64,000 nucleotides of DNA from VRUE01 sp963747765 (GTDB lineage Bacteria > Actinomycetota > Thermoleophilia > Solirubrobacterales > 70-9), in assembly GCA_963747765.1 (NCBI GenBank), contig CAVVGH010000001.1, forward strand, positions 248,001-312,000. The letters run 5' to 3'. This document shows, piece after piece, positions 16,283 to 24,422 of this stretch. Below the pieces are notes generated by a model. The model was not told the origin of the DNA. It did no database searches and saw nothing but the letters and a program-made list of their open reading frames with translations. The position numbers and the translations under genes were made by a program. How positions within the stretch are numbered: position 1 is the first letter of the stretch; each line of letters opens with the position of its first letter.

Positions 16283-17933
16283 GGGAAGCGGGGCGCCTCC
16301 CCTGTGCACCGGCGAGCGCCAGGAGCAGCAGCGGGTAGAACCAGACGATGTAGAGATAGAACCAGTGCTGGGCGGTGAGCTGTAGGGCGATCAGCAGGGC
16401 CGCCCCCAGGGCGGCGACCTGGACGAGGCTCTTGTGGCGCGGCCAGAAGGCAAGCGCGACGGCGAATGCTGCGGTCGCCGCGAGGATCGCCACCCGCAGT
16501 GGCTCGAGGCCGGGAACCTGACCCCAGACGCTGAACGGCGAGTCGCGGCCGGCCTGGTAACCGATCGTGCGTTCGTAGAACGTGGCCAGGCCCGGGTCGA
16601 TGGCCGGCCACACCAGGAGCAGCGCGCCGGTCACCAGAAAGGCCAGCGCAAACGTCACACCCGCCGCTGGTGTGGGGAGGGGTGTCCGGGCGGGCGCGGC
16701 GTCAGTTCTTCGCCCACCCGCGCCGCGAGCGGCGGAAGCTCGGGCGCGAAATATCCAGCGCCTGGGCGGGCACCCCTCTCCACGACAGGACCCGCGGTCG
16801 GGGCGGTAAGTGGCCAGCATCGGGACCAGGACGATCGGAACGAACTTGGTGAGGACGGCGAACGCTGAGAGGACGCCGCGCGGGACCGGGCGGGCGAGGA
16901 CAAGCAGGGTCGCCACCAGGAGTGCGGCGACGAGCGTGTCGTTGGAGTTCGACTCGAGCGCGTACGCCGTGTAGGGGTAGGCGGCCCAGCCGAAAGCGAG
17001 CGTCGCCGCGAGCCTGCGGCCGGCCGGGCCGGGACGGATGCGAAGGCCGAGAAGGACGAGCAGCGCGAAGGTCGCGAGATCGAAGAACACGGCGGCGGCG
17101 TGGGCGGCGGGCAGGTCGTCCCAGCTGCCGTGCCAGGGCCAGACCGCCTCGAAGGGGACGTAAGCGAGGTAGTTGACCGGGCCGTAGGTGTCTCCCTGGG
17201 AGACGTCCTCGGGGAAGTTGGCGTAGACGGGTTCGCCGTGTGAGATCCGGTCCGCGCCGACCACTCCCGCGTAGCCGACGTCGACCGCCCCCGAGTCCGC
17301 GACGTTGACGCCAACTCGAAACCCGACGAGAAACAGAGCGGCGACCAACAGCCAGGCGGCGGGCCAAACCGGGCGGATGCCCTCGCCGCTACCGCGCAAG
17401 CCGATCCACAACGCACGGCCCAGCAGGTAGAGGAGCACCGGGTACTGCAGCGGCACCGACACGCCGATCTCCGCCCGGTTGAAGAACCAGTTGGAGACCC
17501 CGAAACCGAGCAGTGCCAGGAGGTCGAGGCTGGCGACGCGCCACGGTCGCCGCCAGTCGAGCAGGCCGACCAGAAAGAGCGCGCAGAGCGGCAGGAAGAC
17601 ATAGGGCGCGTTCAGCTTGTGGCCGAAGGCGCCGCTGTAGCCGCGCGCCATCTTCCAGGCGACCTGATAGCCCGTCCAGGACTCGCGAACCGAGCCGCTC
17701 GCCGGGTCGACCAGGACCAGCGCAACCTCCCGGTCGCCGGCGAAGTAGCCGATCTCCCAGTTCCCGTCGACGCGACTGGCACTGTGCGTCAGGGTCCCGT
17801 TCCCTCGCCGCTCCGCAACGACCTTCGCATCTCGGCTCGCAACCCGAACCGCGGCCGCCTCCCCCAGCTCCGCGCCACTCGCCGTCGCCGGCGTCAGGCC
17901 GAGCAGCACAGCGGCGGCGAGGGCGGCGATCAT
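16209..17933 (-). CDS. Polytopic membrane protein, GT87/GT-C mannosyltransferase-like
   Basis: 574 residues. A signal-like segment (1–20) and an outer region of about 90 residues precede about ten membrane helices, typical of GT-C/GT87 integral glycosyltransferases that use polyprenyl-phosphate sugars. The outer loop with YANFPEDVSQGDTYGPVNY has the acidic residues expected near a catalytic site. Between two helices, a hydrophilic, Arg/Pro/Ala-rich stretch of about 40 residues corresponds to a palindromic DNA insert (16672–16783) that looks foreign. The ATG at 17933 overlaps the stop of the upstream phosphodiesterase gene (ATGA), so the two are coupled. Confidence 0.72.
   Translation of the reverse strand: MIAALAAAVLLGLTPATASGAELGEAAAVRVASRDAKVVAERRGNGTLTHSASRVDGNWEIGYFAGDREVALVLVDPASGSVRESWTGYQVAWKMARGYSGAFGHKLNAPYVFLPLCALFLVGLLDWRRPWRVASLDLLALLGFGVSNWFFNRAEIGVSVPLQYPVLLYLLGRALWIGLRGSGEGIRPVWPAAWLLVAALFLVGFRVGVNVADSGAVDVGYAGVVGADRISHGEPVYANFPEDVSQGDTYGPVNYLAYVPFEAVWPWHGSWDDLPAAHAAAVFFDLATFALLVLLGLRIRPGPAGRRLAATLAFGWAAYPYTAYALESNSNDTLVAALLVATLLVLARPVPRGVLSAFAVLTKFVPIVLVPMLATYRPDRGSCRGEGCPPRRWIFRARASAARGAGGRRTDAAPARTPLPTPAAGVTFALAFLVTGALLLVWPAIDPGLATFYERTIGYQAGRDSPFSVWGQVPGLEPLRVAILAATAAFAVALAFWPRHKSLVQVAALGAALLIALQLTAQHWFYLYIVWFYPLLLLALAGAQGRRPASPTAGDWKEERASEPARWNRPAPWR
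16672..16783. repeat. Palindromic element inserted in frame inside a coding gene
   Basis: The ends match as inverted repeats: GTGGGGAGGGGTGTCC (16672–16687) and GGGCACCCCTCTCCAC (16768–16783). Interior similarity (for example CCAGCGCC followed by GGGCACCC) links it to the segment at about 60897–61023, which lies in another membrane-protein gene. Both inserts keep the reading frame open. Confidence 0.6.
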
Positions 17934-19453
17934 TGCGACAGGCCGAAGTGGTCGAGCACGACCGGCACCACGTCGCGCAGCGCCCACTGCGGTCTGGCCG
18001 CCGGATCGTCAGGGCCGCAACCGACGAAGAGCAACGGGCCGAGCGAGTCGCCCCGGTGCAGCGAGCCATGGCCTCCCCCACCGACGTGTGCGACCCCGCC
18101 CCAGTCGAGCGTCTCGTAGCCCGGCGTCAGGGAGACGATGAGGTCGCCGGCGTGCGGCGCGGTGAGTGCCGCAAACAGACGGGCGAGCGGATCCGGGTAC
18201 TCGTCGCTGCGCAGGCGGCCGGCGGCGAGGACTGCGTCCAGCGTCGCGGGGTCGCCTTCCAGATCCCAGCGACCGCCGCGCACGTCTTCGACCGCCGTCC
18301 CGGGCCGAAATCGCAGCTGCCTTCCCTGCCGCTGCACCACCGCCGTCAGTCGATCGCCCGCCGGTGTCCCCGGTCCCTGCCGCCGCAGCGGCTCGCCGTG
18401 CCGCCGCTCCAGCCAGCAGACGATGTCGATGCCTTCCGTCTCGGCGAGGCGCTTGCTCACCTCACCGTGCTTGGCGCGCTCGCCATCGCCATCCAGCAGA
18501 TAGACGTGGGCGGCGCGACCGGTTGGGCTGACCGCCAGCTGAGCCCGCCCCGGCTGGGTCGCGGACGGCTGCAGCACCTCCCAGTCGCGGCCGAGCAGCG
18601 CGGCCAGCGGCACGCCTCGCCGTACCGGGGTCTGCGCATGGTCGGCCACCAGGATCAGTGCGTGCTCGGCAAGGAAGGGATCCAGGCCACCCGCCGCCTC
18701 GGTCAATTTCGCGAAGCAGCGGTCGGCCTTGGCGATCGACTCGACACTTGCCTCGGGGCCGTGGCGATGACAGTAGCTGTCGTTGTCCGGGAGCGAGAGA
18801 AGGAGGAAGTCGACGTCGCCGGCCCTGACCAGCTCCGCCGCGCAGCAGGCCGAGTAGCCGTCGCGCGTGCCGGGTATCGACGTCGACCGGCAGGGGACCT
18901 CGCGGCTCGCGTAGAGGTCGCCGTAGAAGAGCTCTCCCGGCCCCCACGTGTGGTGCCGGAACTTGAGTCGCGTGGCGTCGACCGCGCGGCGCGCGAGGCC
19001 CTCGAGCGAGACCTGATGGCGGTGCCGGCCGCGGTAGATCAGGAAGGGCGTGCAGGCGGTTCGGACTCCGGCGTCGTCAAGGCGCTCGAAGAGCGTGTCG
19101 GCCTCCGGGTTGAGGTGGGCGAGGTTCATGTTGTAGACCAGGTCGTAGAGCGCCCTGAAGACCCCAACCGTGCGGGTCGCGTCCAGCGAAGACCCGTACT
19201 CGACATAGCGGCGCTCGAGCCGGTGGTACCAGTTCATGCCGCTGATCCAGTGGCGGTCGGCCGCGGCGCCGGTGACCATCTCGGCGCAGGCCACCGGGGT
19301 GACCGAGGGAAAGCTGGAGACGCAGTCGGGGACGAGGACGCCGCGATCCAGGAGCGCGGCAAAGTTCGGTGCGCGCCCCTCGTCGACGGCGAGTTGCAGC
19401 ATGTCGGTCCGCAGCGAGTCGACGTAGGTCAGGATCAGCTTGCGCGCGCGCAT
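17930..19453 (-). CDS. Alkaline-phosphatase-superfamily phosphodiesterase/nucleotide pyrophosphatase-like protein
   Basis: 507 residues. It opens with KLILTYVDSLRTDML, whose Asp fits the first metal ligand, followed by SSFPSVTPVACAEMVTGA with the candidate nucleophile Ser/Thr. Then LLSLPDNDSYCHRHGPEA supplies Asp/His ligands and LILVADHAQTP the conserved Asp-His pair. A distal GHGSLHRGD may give the last His. These features fit type I phosphodiesterases. It has no clear signal peptide. The coupled membrane glycosyltransferase-like gene suggests a role with surface glycoconjugates, such as transferring or removing a phospho-group. Confidence 0.78.
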   Translation of the reverse strand: MRARKLILTYVDSLRTDMLQLAVDEGRAPNFAALLDRGVLVPDCVSSFPSVTPVACAEMVTGAAADRHWISGMNWYHRLERRYVEYGSSLDATRTVGVFRALYDLVYNMNLAHLNPEADTLFERLDDAGVRTACTPFLIYRGRHRHQVSLEGLARRAVDATRLKFRHHTWGPGELFYGDLYASREVPCRSTSIPGTRDGYSACCAAELVRAGDVDFLLLSLPDNDSYCHRHGPEASVESIAKADRCFAKLTEAAGGLDPFLAEHALILVADHAQTPVRRGVPLAALLGRDWEVLQPSATQPGRAQLAVSPTGRAAHVYLLDGDGERAKHGEVSKRLAETEGIDIVCWLERRHGEPLRRQGPGTPAGDRLTAVVQRQGRQLRFRPGTAVEDVRGGRWDLEGDPATLDAVLAAGRLRSDEYPDPLARLFAALTAPHAGDLIVSLTPGYETLDWGGVAHVGGGGHGSLHRGDSLGPLLFVGCGPDDPAARPQWALRDVVPVVLDHFGLSQ

Positions 19454-19630
19454 CGCCCGCCAATCATGGCGTGACCGGCACCCCGAGCCGCCCGCGCCAA
19501 ACGGTGACGCCCGGTCTCTTCGCTAGCGCACCTCCCGTAAACGTTCGACCGGAAACCGGCCATCCGCTCCGCTCCGACAGCGCCCGAGTCCCCTTGCACC
19601 CCAGCCGCTCCGCCCCAGCAATCCCAGCCG

Positions 19631-19677
19631 CTCCGTTCGTCATTTGTACCGCTCTGCGACACAAAGAGCGAACGGAG
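19631..19677 (+). repeat. 47-nt hairpin unit, copy 2 element
   Basis: Arms CTCCGTTCG/CGAACGGAG, then TTTGT/ACAAA, with the same loop as in the other elements; single copy here. Confidence 0.85.
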
Positions 19678-19759
19678 CTCGTGTCCGCTGCGTTTGGGCC
19701 ACATCTCGCGAAACGACGCCCGTAGCCCCCTGACCGCCTGGGCCCCCTACCAGCTTCTC

Positions 19760-19804
19760 CCCCTGTTTGCCCTCCTCACCTGCAAGTAGGAGGGCAAACA
19801 GGGG
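19760..19804 (+). repeat. Long hairpin with inverted loop relative to copy 1
   Basis: Perfect 17-bp arms with core TGTTTGCCCTCCT enclose CACCTGCAAGT, the reverse complement of the loop in the first element although the whole element has the same orientation. Confidence 0.85.
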
Positions 19805-20081
19805 AGGGGCTGTCTCTCTCATCATCAATCAATGAGGGGTTCGTTTCGGGTTGGAGGTCTCCATCGGTCAACGAGGTGCTCTCCTGGGCCCGGGGCCATC
19901 TCCGCACTCCTCCAGAGAGCCAGGGGGCTCGGGATCTCAAGGTCGGCGACGAAAGAGGCGGGAAGGTCGGTATCGCCCCGCGCAACGGCGGTGGGGCTCA
20001 GCACGTGCCCAAGGCTTGAGGTCGAGTTGGTGATCGCAGCATCGGCCCAGGGTTTCGGGTCGAAGGTTTACAGGAGGTCCA

Positions 20082-20516
20082 TTAGCGCAGAACCCGCAGC
20101 CCCGCGTGCTTGCGCTGGGCACGCCGATGGCGGGCGACACCCAACCAGACGAGACCCGCGACGGCCAGGAGGGTGAGCGCGGGAATCAGCACGGCGGCGG
20201 CGACCGCGACCAGGGCCGCCAGCGAGACGAGAAAGCCAAGCGCCCCCGAACCGCCACCCTCGCGGCGGCTGGCCCCGCTGACCACATCGCTGATCACCAG
20301 ACAGCCGAGCACGGCGCCCAGAGCGCAGAGCAATCCGCCCAGCAGGCTGCCCAGGTCGGCGGCGCCGGAAAGCAGAAAGCCGACGATCAGACCGATCACG
20401 GCGGCGAGCAGCGTCATCCGTCCGCGAGCGGAACCGTGCGTGCCGGTCGTGCCGGCCAGCATCCCTATCGCAATGCCGATTCCGAGCTCAAGGCCCGTGC
20501 CGGAGAGAAAGCTCAC
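20082..20516 (-). CDS. Small polytopic membrane protein, unknown
   Basis: 144 residues with hydrophobic segments at about 8–22, 33–52, 55–78 and 90–125, and a basic C-terminal tail (RHRRAQRKHAGLRVLR). Glycine-rich N-terminal helices could pack tightly. No family is recognised. It is divergent from the aminotransferase gene with a gap of 22 bp. Its stop codon TAA marks the right edge of the composite element. Confidence 0.6.
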   Translation of the reverse strand: MSFLSGTGLELGIGIAIGMLAGTTGTHGSARGRMTLLAAVIGLIVGFLLSGAADLGSLLGGLLCALGAVLGCLVISDVVSGASRREGGGSGALGFLVSLAALVAVAAAVLIPALTLLAVAGLVWLGVARHRRAQRKHAGLRVLR

Positions 20517-20538
20517 GACGAAAACCTACACTTCAAGG

Positions 20539-21900
20539 ATGCCCGAGCCGCCGCATCGCCGTCGCGCTCACACTCGCACGCGCGATCTGGAGCGCTACGC
20601 AGGCCTCTTCGCGGGTCGCACGCAGGTGATGCGGTCCTCTGCGATGCGCGACCTGATGGCGATCACCGCGCGGCCCGAGGTGATCTCGCTGGCGGGCGGC
20701 CTTCCCGACACCTCGACCTTCCCCCGGGGGACCTTCGCGGCGCAGATGACCCGCATCGCCCAGGAGTCCGCCGCCGAGGCGCTCCAGTACGGGCCCACCG
20801 AGGGTTTCTCCGAGACCATCGACTGCATATTGCAGGTGATGGGGGCCGAGGGGATGCTTCCCGATCCCGACGACGTCATCGTCACCACCGGCGGTCAGCA
20901 GGCGATCGACCTGGTCTGCAAGACGCTCGTGGACCCGGGCGACGTGGTCGTCTGCGAGGCACCCACCTACCCCGGCGCGGTGCCCGTCTTCTGCAGCTAC
21001 CAGGCCGACGTCATACAGGTCGAGTGCGACAGCGAGGGGATGCGCATCGACGAACTCGAAGCGGTTCTGGACCGCCTGGCCGCCGCCGGCCGGCGGCCGA
21101 AATTCGTCTACTCGGTCCCCAGCTTCCAGAACCCGGCGGGTGTGACGCTCTCGCTGGAGCGGCGGCGGCGGCTGGTCGAGCTGGCCCGCCAGCGCGAGCT
21201 GCTCGTCATCGAGGACAACCCCTATGGGCTGCTCCGCTTTGGGGGCGATCCGCTGCCGCCCCTGTACCAGCTCGACGGCGGCGACTTCGTGATCTACATC
21301 GGCACCTTCTCGAAGATCCTCTCGCCGGGGATCCGGCTGGGCTGGGCCGTGGCGCCACCGCCGGTGATGGAGAAGATCGTGCTCGGCAAGCAGGCCGCCG
21401 ACCTCTGCACCTCGACCCTCACCCAGTACTTCGTGCGTGAGTACTTCGCCGAAGGGCAGTGGCGGGAATACATCGACAGCCTCGTCGAGATCTACCGGCG
21501 GCGGCGCGACATCATGCTCGACGCGCTCGCGGAGCACTTCCCGGCGCAGGCCACGTGGACCGAACCGGAGGGCGGCCTCTTCATCTGGGCGACCCTGCCC
21601 GACTACATCGACACGAGCGACCTGCTGGCCAAGGCGCTGCGCGAGAACGTCGCCTTCGTCCCCGGCCAGGCCGCCTATGTGGACGAGCGAGGCCGCAACT
21701 CGATGCGCCTCAACTTCTCCGGGGTCAGCGACGACGCAATTCGCGAGGGCGTGCGGCGCATCGGCAAGACGATCGCCGAACAGGTGGAGCTCTACGGCGC
21801 GCTGACCGGCGAACACGAGGCGGAGCCGGCGGCGGAGCGCAGCGAGCCGGACGCGGGCGATGTGGTCCCGTTTCGCAGGTCCGGTGAGCGAGGCGTATGA
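20539..21900 (+). CDS. PLP-dependent class I/II aminotransferase
   Basis: 453 residues of the fold-type I group near 2-aminoadipate/aromatic transaminases (GntR-family-type aminotransferase domain without the HTH). Landmarks: ISLAGGLPDTSTFP, YGPTEGFSETID, TTGGQQAIDLV, EAPTYPG, SVPSFQNPAG, EDNPYGLLRFGG, and GTFSKILSPGIRLGW with the PLP-binding Lys. The substrate is not certain. Its stop overlaps the start of a D-Ala–D-Ala ligase (ATGA), so it may supply an amino acid or keto acid used with that ligase. ATG at 20539; about 30 basic residues precede the fold. Confidence 0.85.
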   Translation: MPEPPHRRRAHTRTRDLERYAGLFAGRTQVMRSSAMRDLMAITARPEVISLAGGLPDTSTFPRGTFAAQMTRIAQESAAEALQYGPTEGFSETIDCILQVMGAEGMLPDPDDVIVTTGGQQAIDLVCKTLVDPGDVVVCEAPTYPGAVPVFCSYQADVIQVECDSEGMRIDELEAVLDRLAAAGRRPKFVYSVPSFQNPAGVTLSLERRRRLVELARQRELLVIEDNPYGLLRFGGDPLPPLYQLDGGDFVIYIGTFSKILSPGIRLGWAVAPPPVMEKIVLGKQAADLCTSTLTQYFVREYFAEGQWREYIDSLVEIYRRRRDIMLDALAEHFPAQATWTEPEGGLFIWATLPDYIDTSDLLAKALRENVAFVPGQAAYVDERGRNSMRLNFSGVSDDAIREGVRRIGKTIAEQVELYGALTGEHEAEPAAERSEPDAGDVVPFRRSGERGV

Positions 21901-22835
21901 AGGTCGCGGTACTGAAGGGCGGTCGGTCGCTGGAGCGCGGCGTCTCACTGCGGTCCGGGGCGCGGGTCGAGGACGCTCTGCAGGCCCTCGGTCACGACGT
22001 GATCGCGCTTGACGTCGGACACGACCTGGTCAAGCGCCTGGCCGCCGAGCGGCCCGACGCCGCCTTCGTGGCGATGCACGGCCCCGGCGGGGAGGATGGC
22101 ACGGCTCAGGAGCTGCTGGCGATCCTCGACATCCCCTTCACCGGCCCCGGCGTCGCCGCCTGCGCGCGCTGCATGGACAAGGTTCTGGCCAAGCACGAGC
22201 TGCGGGAGACCGGGGTGCCCACGCCGGACTGGTTTGCCTTCAACGAAACGGCGTTCCGCGAGCTCGGCGCGGCGGATGCGCTGGGCCGGCTGGGCGAGCG
22301 GCTCGGGTTCCCGCTGGTTGTCAAGCCGAGCCGCGGCGGCTCCGCGCTGGGCGTCAAGTTCGCCGCCAGCTCGGTCGAGGTTCCGGAGGCGCTCGTCTCC
22401 GCCTTCAGCTACGACGACCGGGTGCTGCTCGAGCGTTTCGTCGAAGGGCGCGAGCTGGCCGTCAGCGTTCTCGGCGACGAGCCGCTGCCGATCGTCGAGG
22501 CGATCCCCAGCGACGGCGATCGCTACGACTTCGAGGCGCGCTACGAGATCGGCCGCACGGAGTTCGAGTGCCCGGCCGCACTGAGCGAGGGCGAGGCCGC
22601 CGCCGTCACGGCCGCCGCGTTGGGCGCCTACCGAGCGCTCGGTTGCTCGGGCTTCTCGCGCGTCGACCTGATCCTCGCCGAGGACGGGCCGCAGGTCCTC
22701 GAGGTGAACGCCATCCCGGGCCTCACCGATACAAGCCTTCTGCCACAGGCCGCCGAGGCGGCTGGGATGTCGTTCGAGGAGCTGGTCGGGCGGATCCTTC
22801 AGCTGGCGCTGCCCGCGGTCGCCGCCACGCGCTGA
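21897..22835 (+). CDS. ddl: D-alanine–D-alanine ligase (first paralogue)
   Basis: 312 residues, ATP-grasp. KGGRSLERGVSLRSG is the N-terminal substrate loop and HGPGGEDGTAQELL resembles E. coli DdlB (HGRGGEDGT). The ATP-binding part has FPLVVKPSRGGSALGV, and the end has EVNAIPGLTDTSLLPQAA, containing the Mg2+ and D-Ala ligands. It makes D-Ala-D-Ala for peptidoglycan. A second copy lies at 49907. This one is coupled to an aminotransferase gene, so a different physiological role or acceptor is possible, although the catalytic motifs look complete. Confidence 0.88.
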   Translation: MKVAVLKGGRSLERGVSLRSGARVEDALQALGHDVIALDVGHDLVKRLAAERPDAAFVAMHGPGGEDGTAQELLAILDIPFTGPGVAACARCMDKVLAKHELRETGVPTPDWFAFNETAFRELGAADALGRLGERLGFPLVVKPSRGGSALGVKFAASSVEVPEALVSAFSYDDRVLLERFVEGRELAVSVLGDEPLPIVEAIPSDGDRYDFEARYEIGRTEFECPAALSEGEAAAVTAAALGAYRALGCSGFSRVDLILAEDGPQVLEVNAIPGLTDTSLLPQAAEAAGMSFEELVGRILQLALPAVAATR

Positions 22836-22850
22836 GCGTCGCGAATAACG

Positions 22851-23339
22851 TCAATCGTCCTGAGCAAAATCCTCGGGCGAGACCTCGTCGAGGAACTCCT
22901 TGAATTTGTCGACGACCTCCTCGGTGTCCTCGACTTCGTGCTCGAACTCGATAGCGGACTCCTCAATGACCTCCTCGGCGGCGAAGATCGGCGCGGACAC
23001 CCGGACGGCCAGGGCAAGGGCATCGGAAGGGCGCGAGTCGATCTCCAGCTCCGAACCGTTGATCGACACGGTGATCGAGGCGTAGAACGTGTTGTCCCTC
23101 AGTTCGGTGACCGAGACGCGCTCGCATTTCGCGTCGAGCTGCTCGAGCACGTCGGAGAGCAGGTCGTGGGTCATCGGCCGCGGCGTCGACGCGCCCTGGA
23201 GCTTCATCAGGATCGCCGCCGCCTCCGGGTGCCCGATCCAGATCGGCAGGAACCTGTTGCCGTCAACGGTCTTCAACAAGACGATCGGCTGCTTGCCGAC
23301 CATGTCGAAGCTGACGCCATAGATCTGCATTTGCTGCAC
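22851..23339 (-). CDS. Bifunctional nuclease domain (DUF151/BFN) protein
   Basis: 162 residues. It opens MQIYGVSFD and continues VVLLKT-like IVLLKTVDGNRFLPIWIGHPEA, the signature of the BFN/DUF151 family, with RPMTHDLL, then the conserved IDSRPSDALALAVRV. The last 40 residues are strongly acidic. Family members have been reported as DNase/RNase, but the role in bacteria is not settled. A near-perfect -10 box lies 37 bp upstream. Confidence 0.88.
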   Translation of the reverse strand: MQQMQIYGVSFDMVGKQPIVLLKTVDGNRFLPIWIGHPEAAAILMKLQGASTPRPMTHDLLSDVLEQLDAKCERVSVTELRDNTFYASITVSINGSELEIDSRPSDALALAVRVSAPIFAAEEVIEESAIEFEHEVEDTEEVVDKFKEFLDEVSPEDFAQDD

Positions 23340-23375
23340 AAGTTCGCTCCGCGCTGCGGGGATCGCGCCAGCCCC

Positions 23376-23381
23376 ATTATA
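23376..23381 (-). promoter_or_regulatory. -10 box TATAAT for the bifunctional nuclease gene
   Basis: A perfect TATAAT on the minus strand, 37 bases before the ATG, stands out in this GC-rich sequence. No good -35 is seen at the usual distance, though TACC just upstream could suit an extended -10. Confidence 0.5.
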
Positions 23382-23428
23382 GGTACGCCTTGCGGGCGGT
23401 CCGGCGCCGTGCGGGTTCGCTGCGGCAG

Positions 23429-23502
<74 letters not shown>

Positions 23503-23549
23503 GCGGGCAAGCGATGATAGCGGCCGCGAGCGGCCTTCCGCGAGGCCCG

Positions 23550-24422
23550 TCAGCGGCGCGGCCGGTCGACTCTGCTGACCAGCGCAAGGGCCTCGTCCAG
23601 GTCCTCGACACGGATCTCGACCGCGATCCCACCGCCCTTCGGGCGCACTCTGACCTCGTGGCCGAACGCCGACTCGAGCCGGTCGGCGGCGTCGCGCATC
23701 GCCGCCGCCTCCTCGGCTCCGATCGCCGTCGGGGATCTGCTCCCCTTTACTGGCTGGCCAGCCAACCTAACCCTCTTCTCGGTCTCCCGAACCGACCAGC
23801 CGGCGCGGGAAGCGTCGCGGGCAAGGCGGCGGCGGACGTCGTTGCCCGAGGCTCCGAGCAGCGCCTTCCCGTGACCCTCGCTCAGCTCGCCGGACTCGAG
23901 CAGCTCCAGGGCCTCGTCGGGGAGGTCCAGCAGGCGGATCAGATTCGAGACCGCCGGCCGGCTGCGGCCGATGCGACGCGCCAGCTCCTCTTTTGAGAGG
24001 CCAAGGTCCTCGACCAGTGCGGCGCATGCGCGGGCCTCCTCGACCGGGTTGAGGTTCTCGCGGACCATGTTCTCGATCAGCGCCACCTGCAGCCGCTCGG
24101 TGTGTGCCGAGTCGCGAACGATCGCCGGGACCTTTTCGAGGCCGGCCTGCTGGGCGGCTCGCCAGCGCCGCTCGCCGGCGACCAGCTCGTAGCTGCCGTC
24201 GGGGAGGGGGCGAACCAGCAGCGGCTGCACCACGCCGCTCGTCTCGATCGAGGAAGCGAGGCCGGCGAGCGCCTCTGGGTCGAAGCGGGTGCGCGGCTGC
24301 TTCGGATTTGGCTTGATCAGCTCCACCGGCAACTGCCGCAGCTCGCCGATGTCCTCGGCGACGCTCTCGGGAAGGATCGCAGCGAGGCCGCGGCCGATCC
24401 CGCGCTTCGTCCCGCTAGTCAC
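23550..24422 (-). CDS. parB: Chromosome-partitioning protein ParB
   Basis: 290 residues. The N-terminal CTP-binding domain has LIKPNPKQPRTRFD and the GERRWRAAQQAG arginine patch. The central HTH (about 140–165: LSKEELARRIGRSRPAVSNL) binds parS, and the C-terminal part dimerises. It starts at a GTG (24422) that overlaps the parA end by 8 bp. ParB spreads around parS (a site is at 27506–27521) and works with ParA and SMC in origin segregation. Confidence 0.95.
   Translation of the reverse strand: MTSGTKRGIGRGLAAILPESVAEDIGELRQLPVELIKPNPKQPRTRFDPEALAGLASSIETSGVVQPLLVRPLPDGSYELVAGERRWRAAQQAGLEKVPAIVRDSAHTERLQVALIENMVRENLNPVEEARACAALVEDLGLSKEELARRIGRSRPAVSNLIRLLDLPDEALELLESGELSEGHGKALLGASGNDVRRRLARDASRAGWSVRETEKRVRLAGQPVKGSRSPTAIGAEEAAAMRDAADRLESAFGHEVRVRPKGGGIAVEIRVEDLDEALALVSRVDRPRR

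Larger units (their letters stand above)
19525..20089 (+). repeat. Composite intergenic element, copy 2
   Basis: This 628-bp gap holds no gene. Terminal inverted repeats lie at 19532–19557 and 20051–20082. Both carry GTAAAC where copies 1 and 4 have CCGAAAC or CCGAAC, so the two arms of this copy match each other best. Inside are one 47-nt hairpin unit (19631–19677), a long hairpin (19760–19804, loop CACCTGCAAGT) and two further modules shared with copy 4. TAGCGCA flanks the element at 19525–19531 and 20083–20089. The right end abuts the stop codon of the gene at 20082. Confidence 0.8.

Noticed and set aside
17513..19474. 653-residue open frame on the plus strand
   Set aside because: Antisense to the phosphodiesterase and glycosyltransferase-like genes, which have catalytic motifs; this frame has none.
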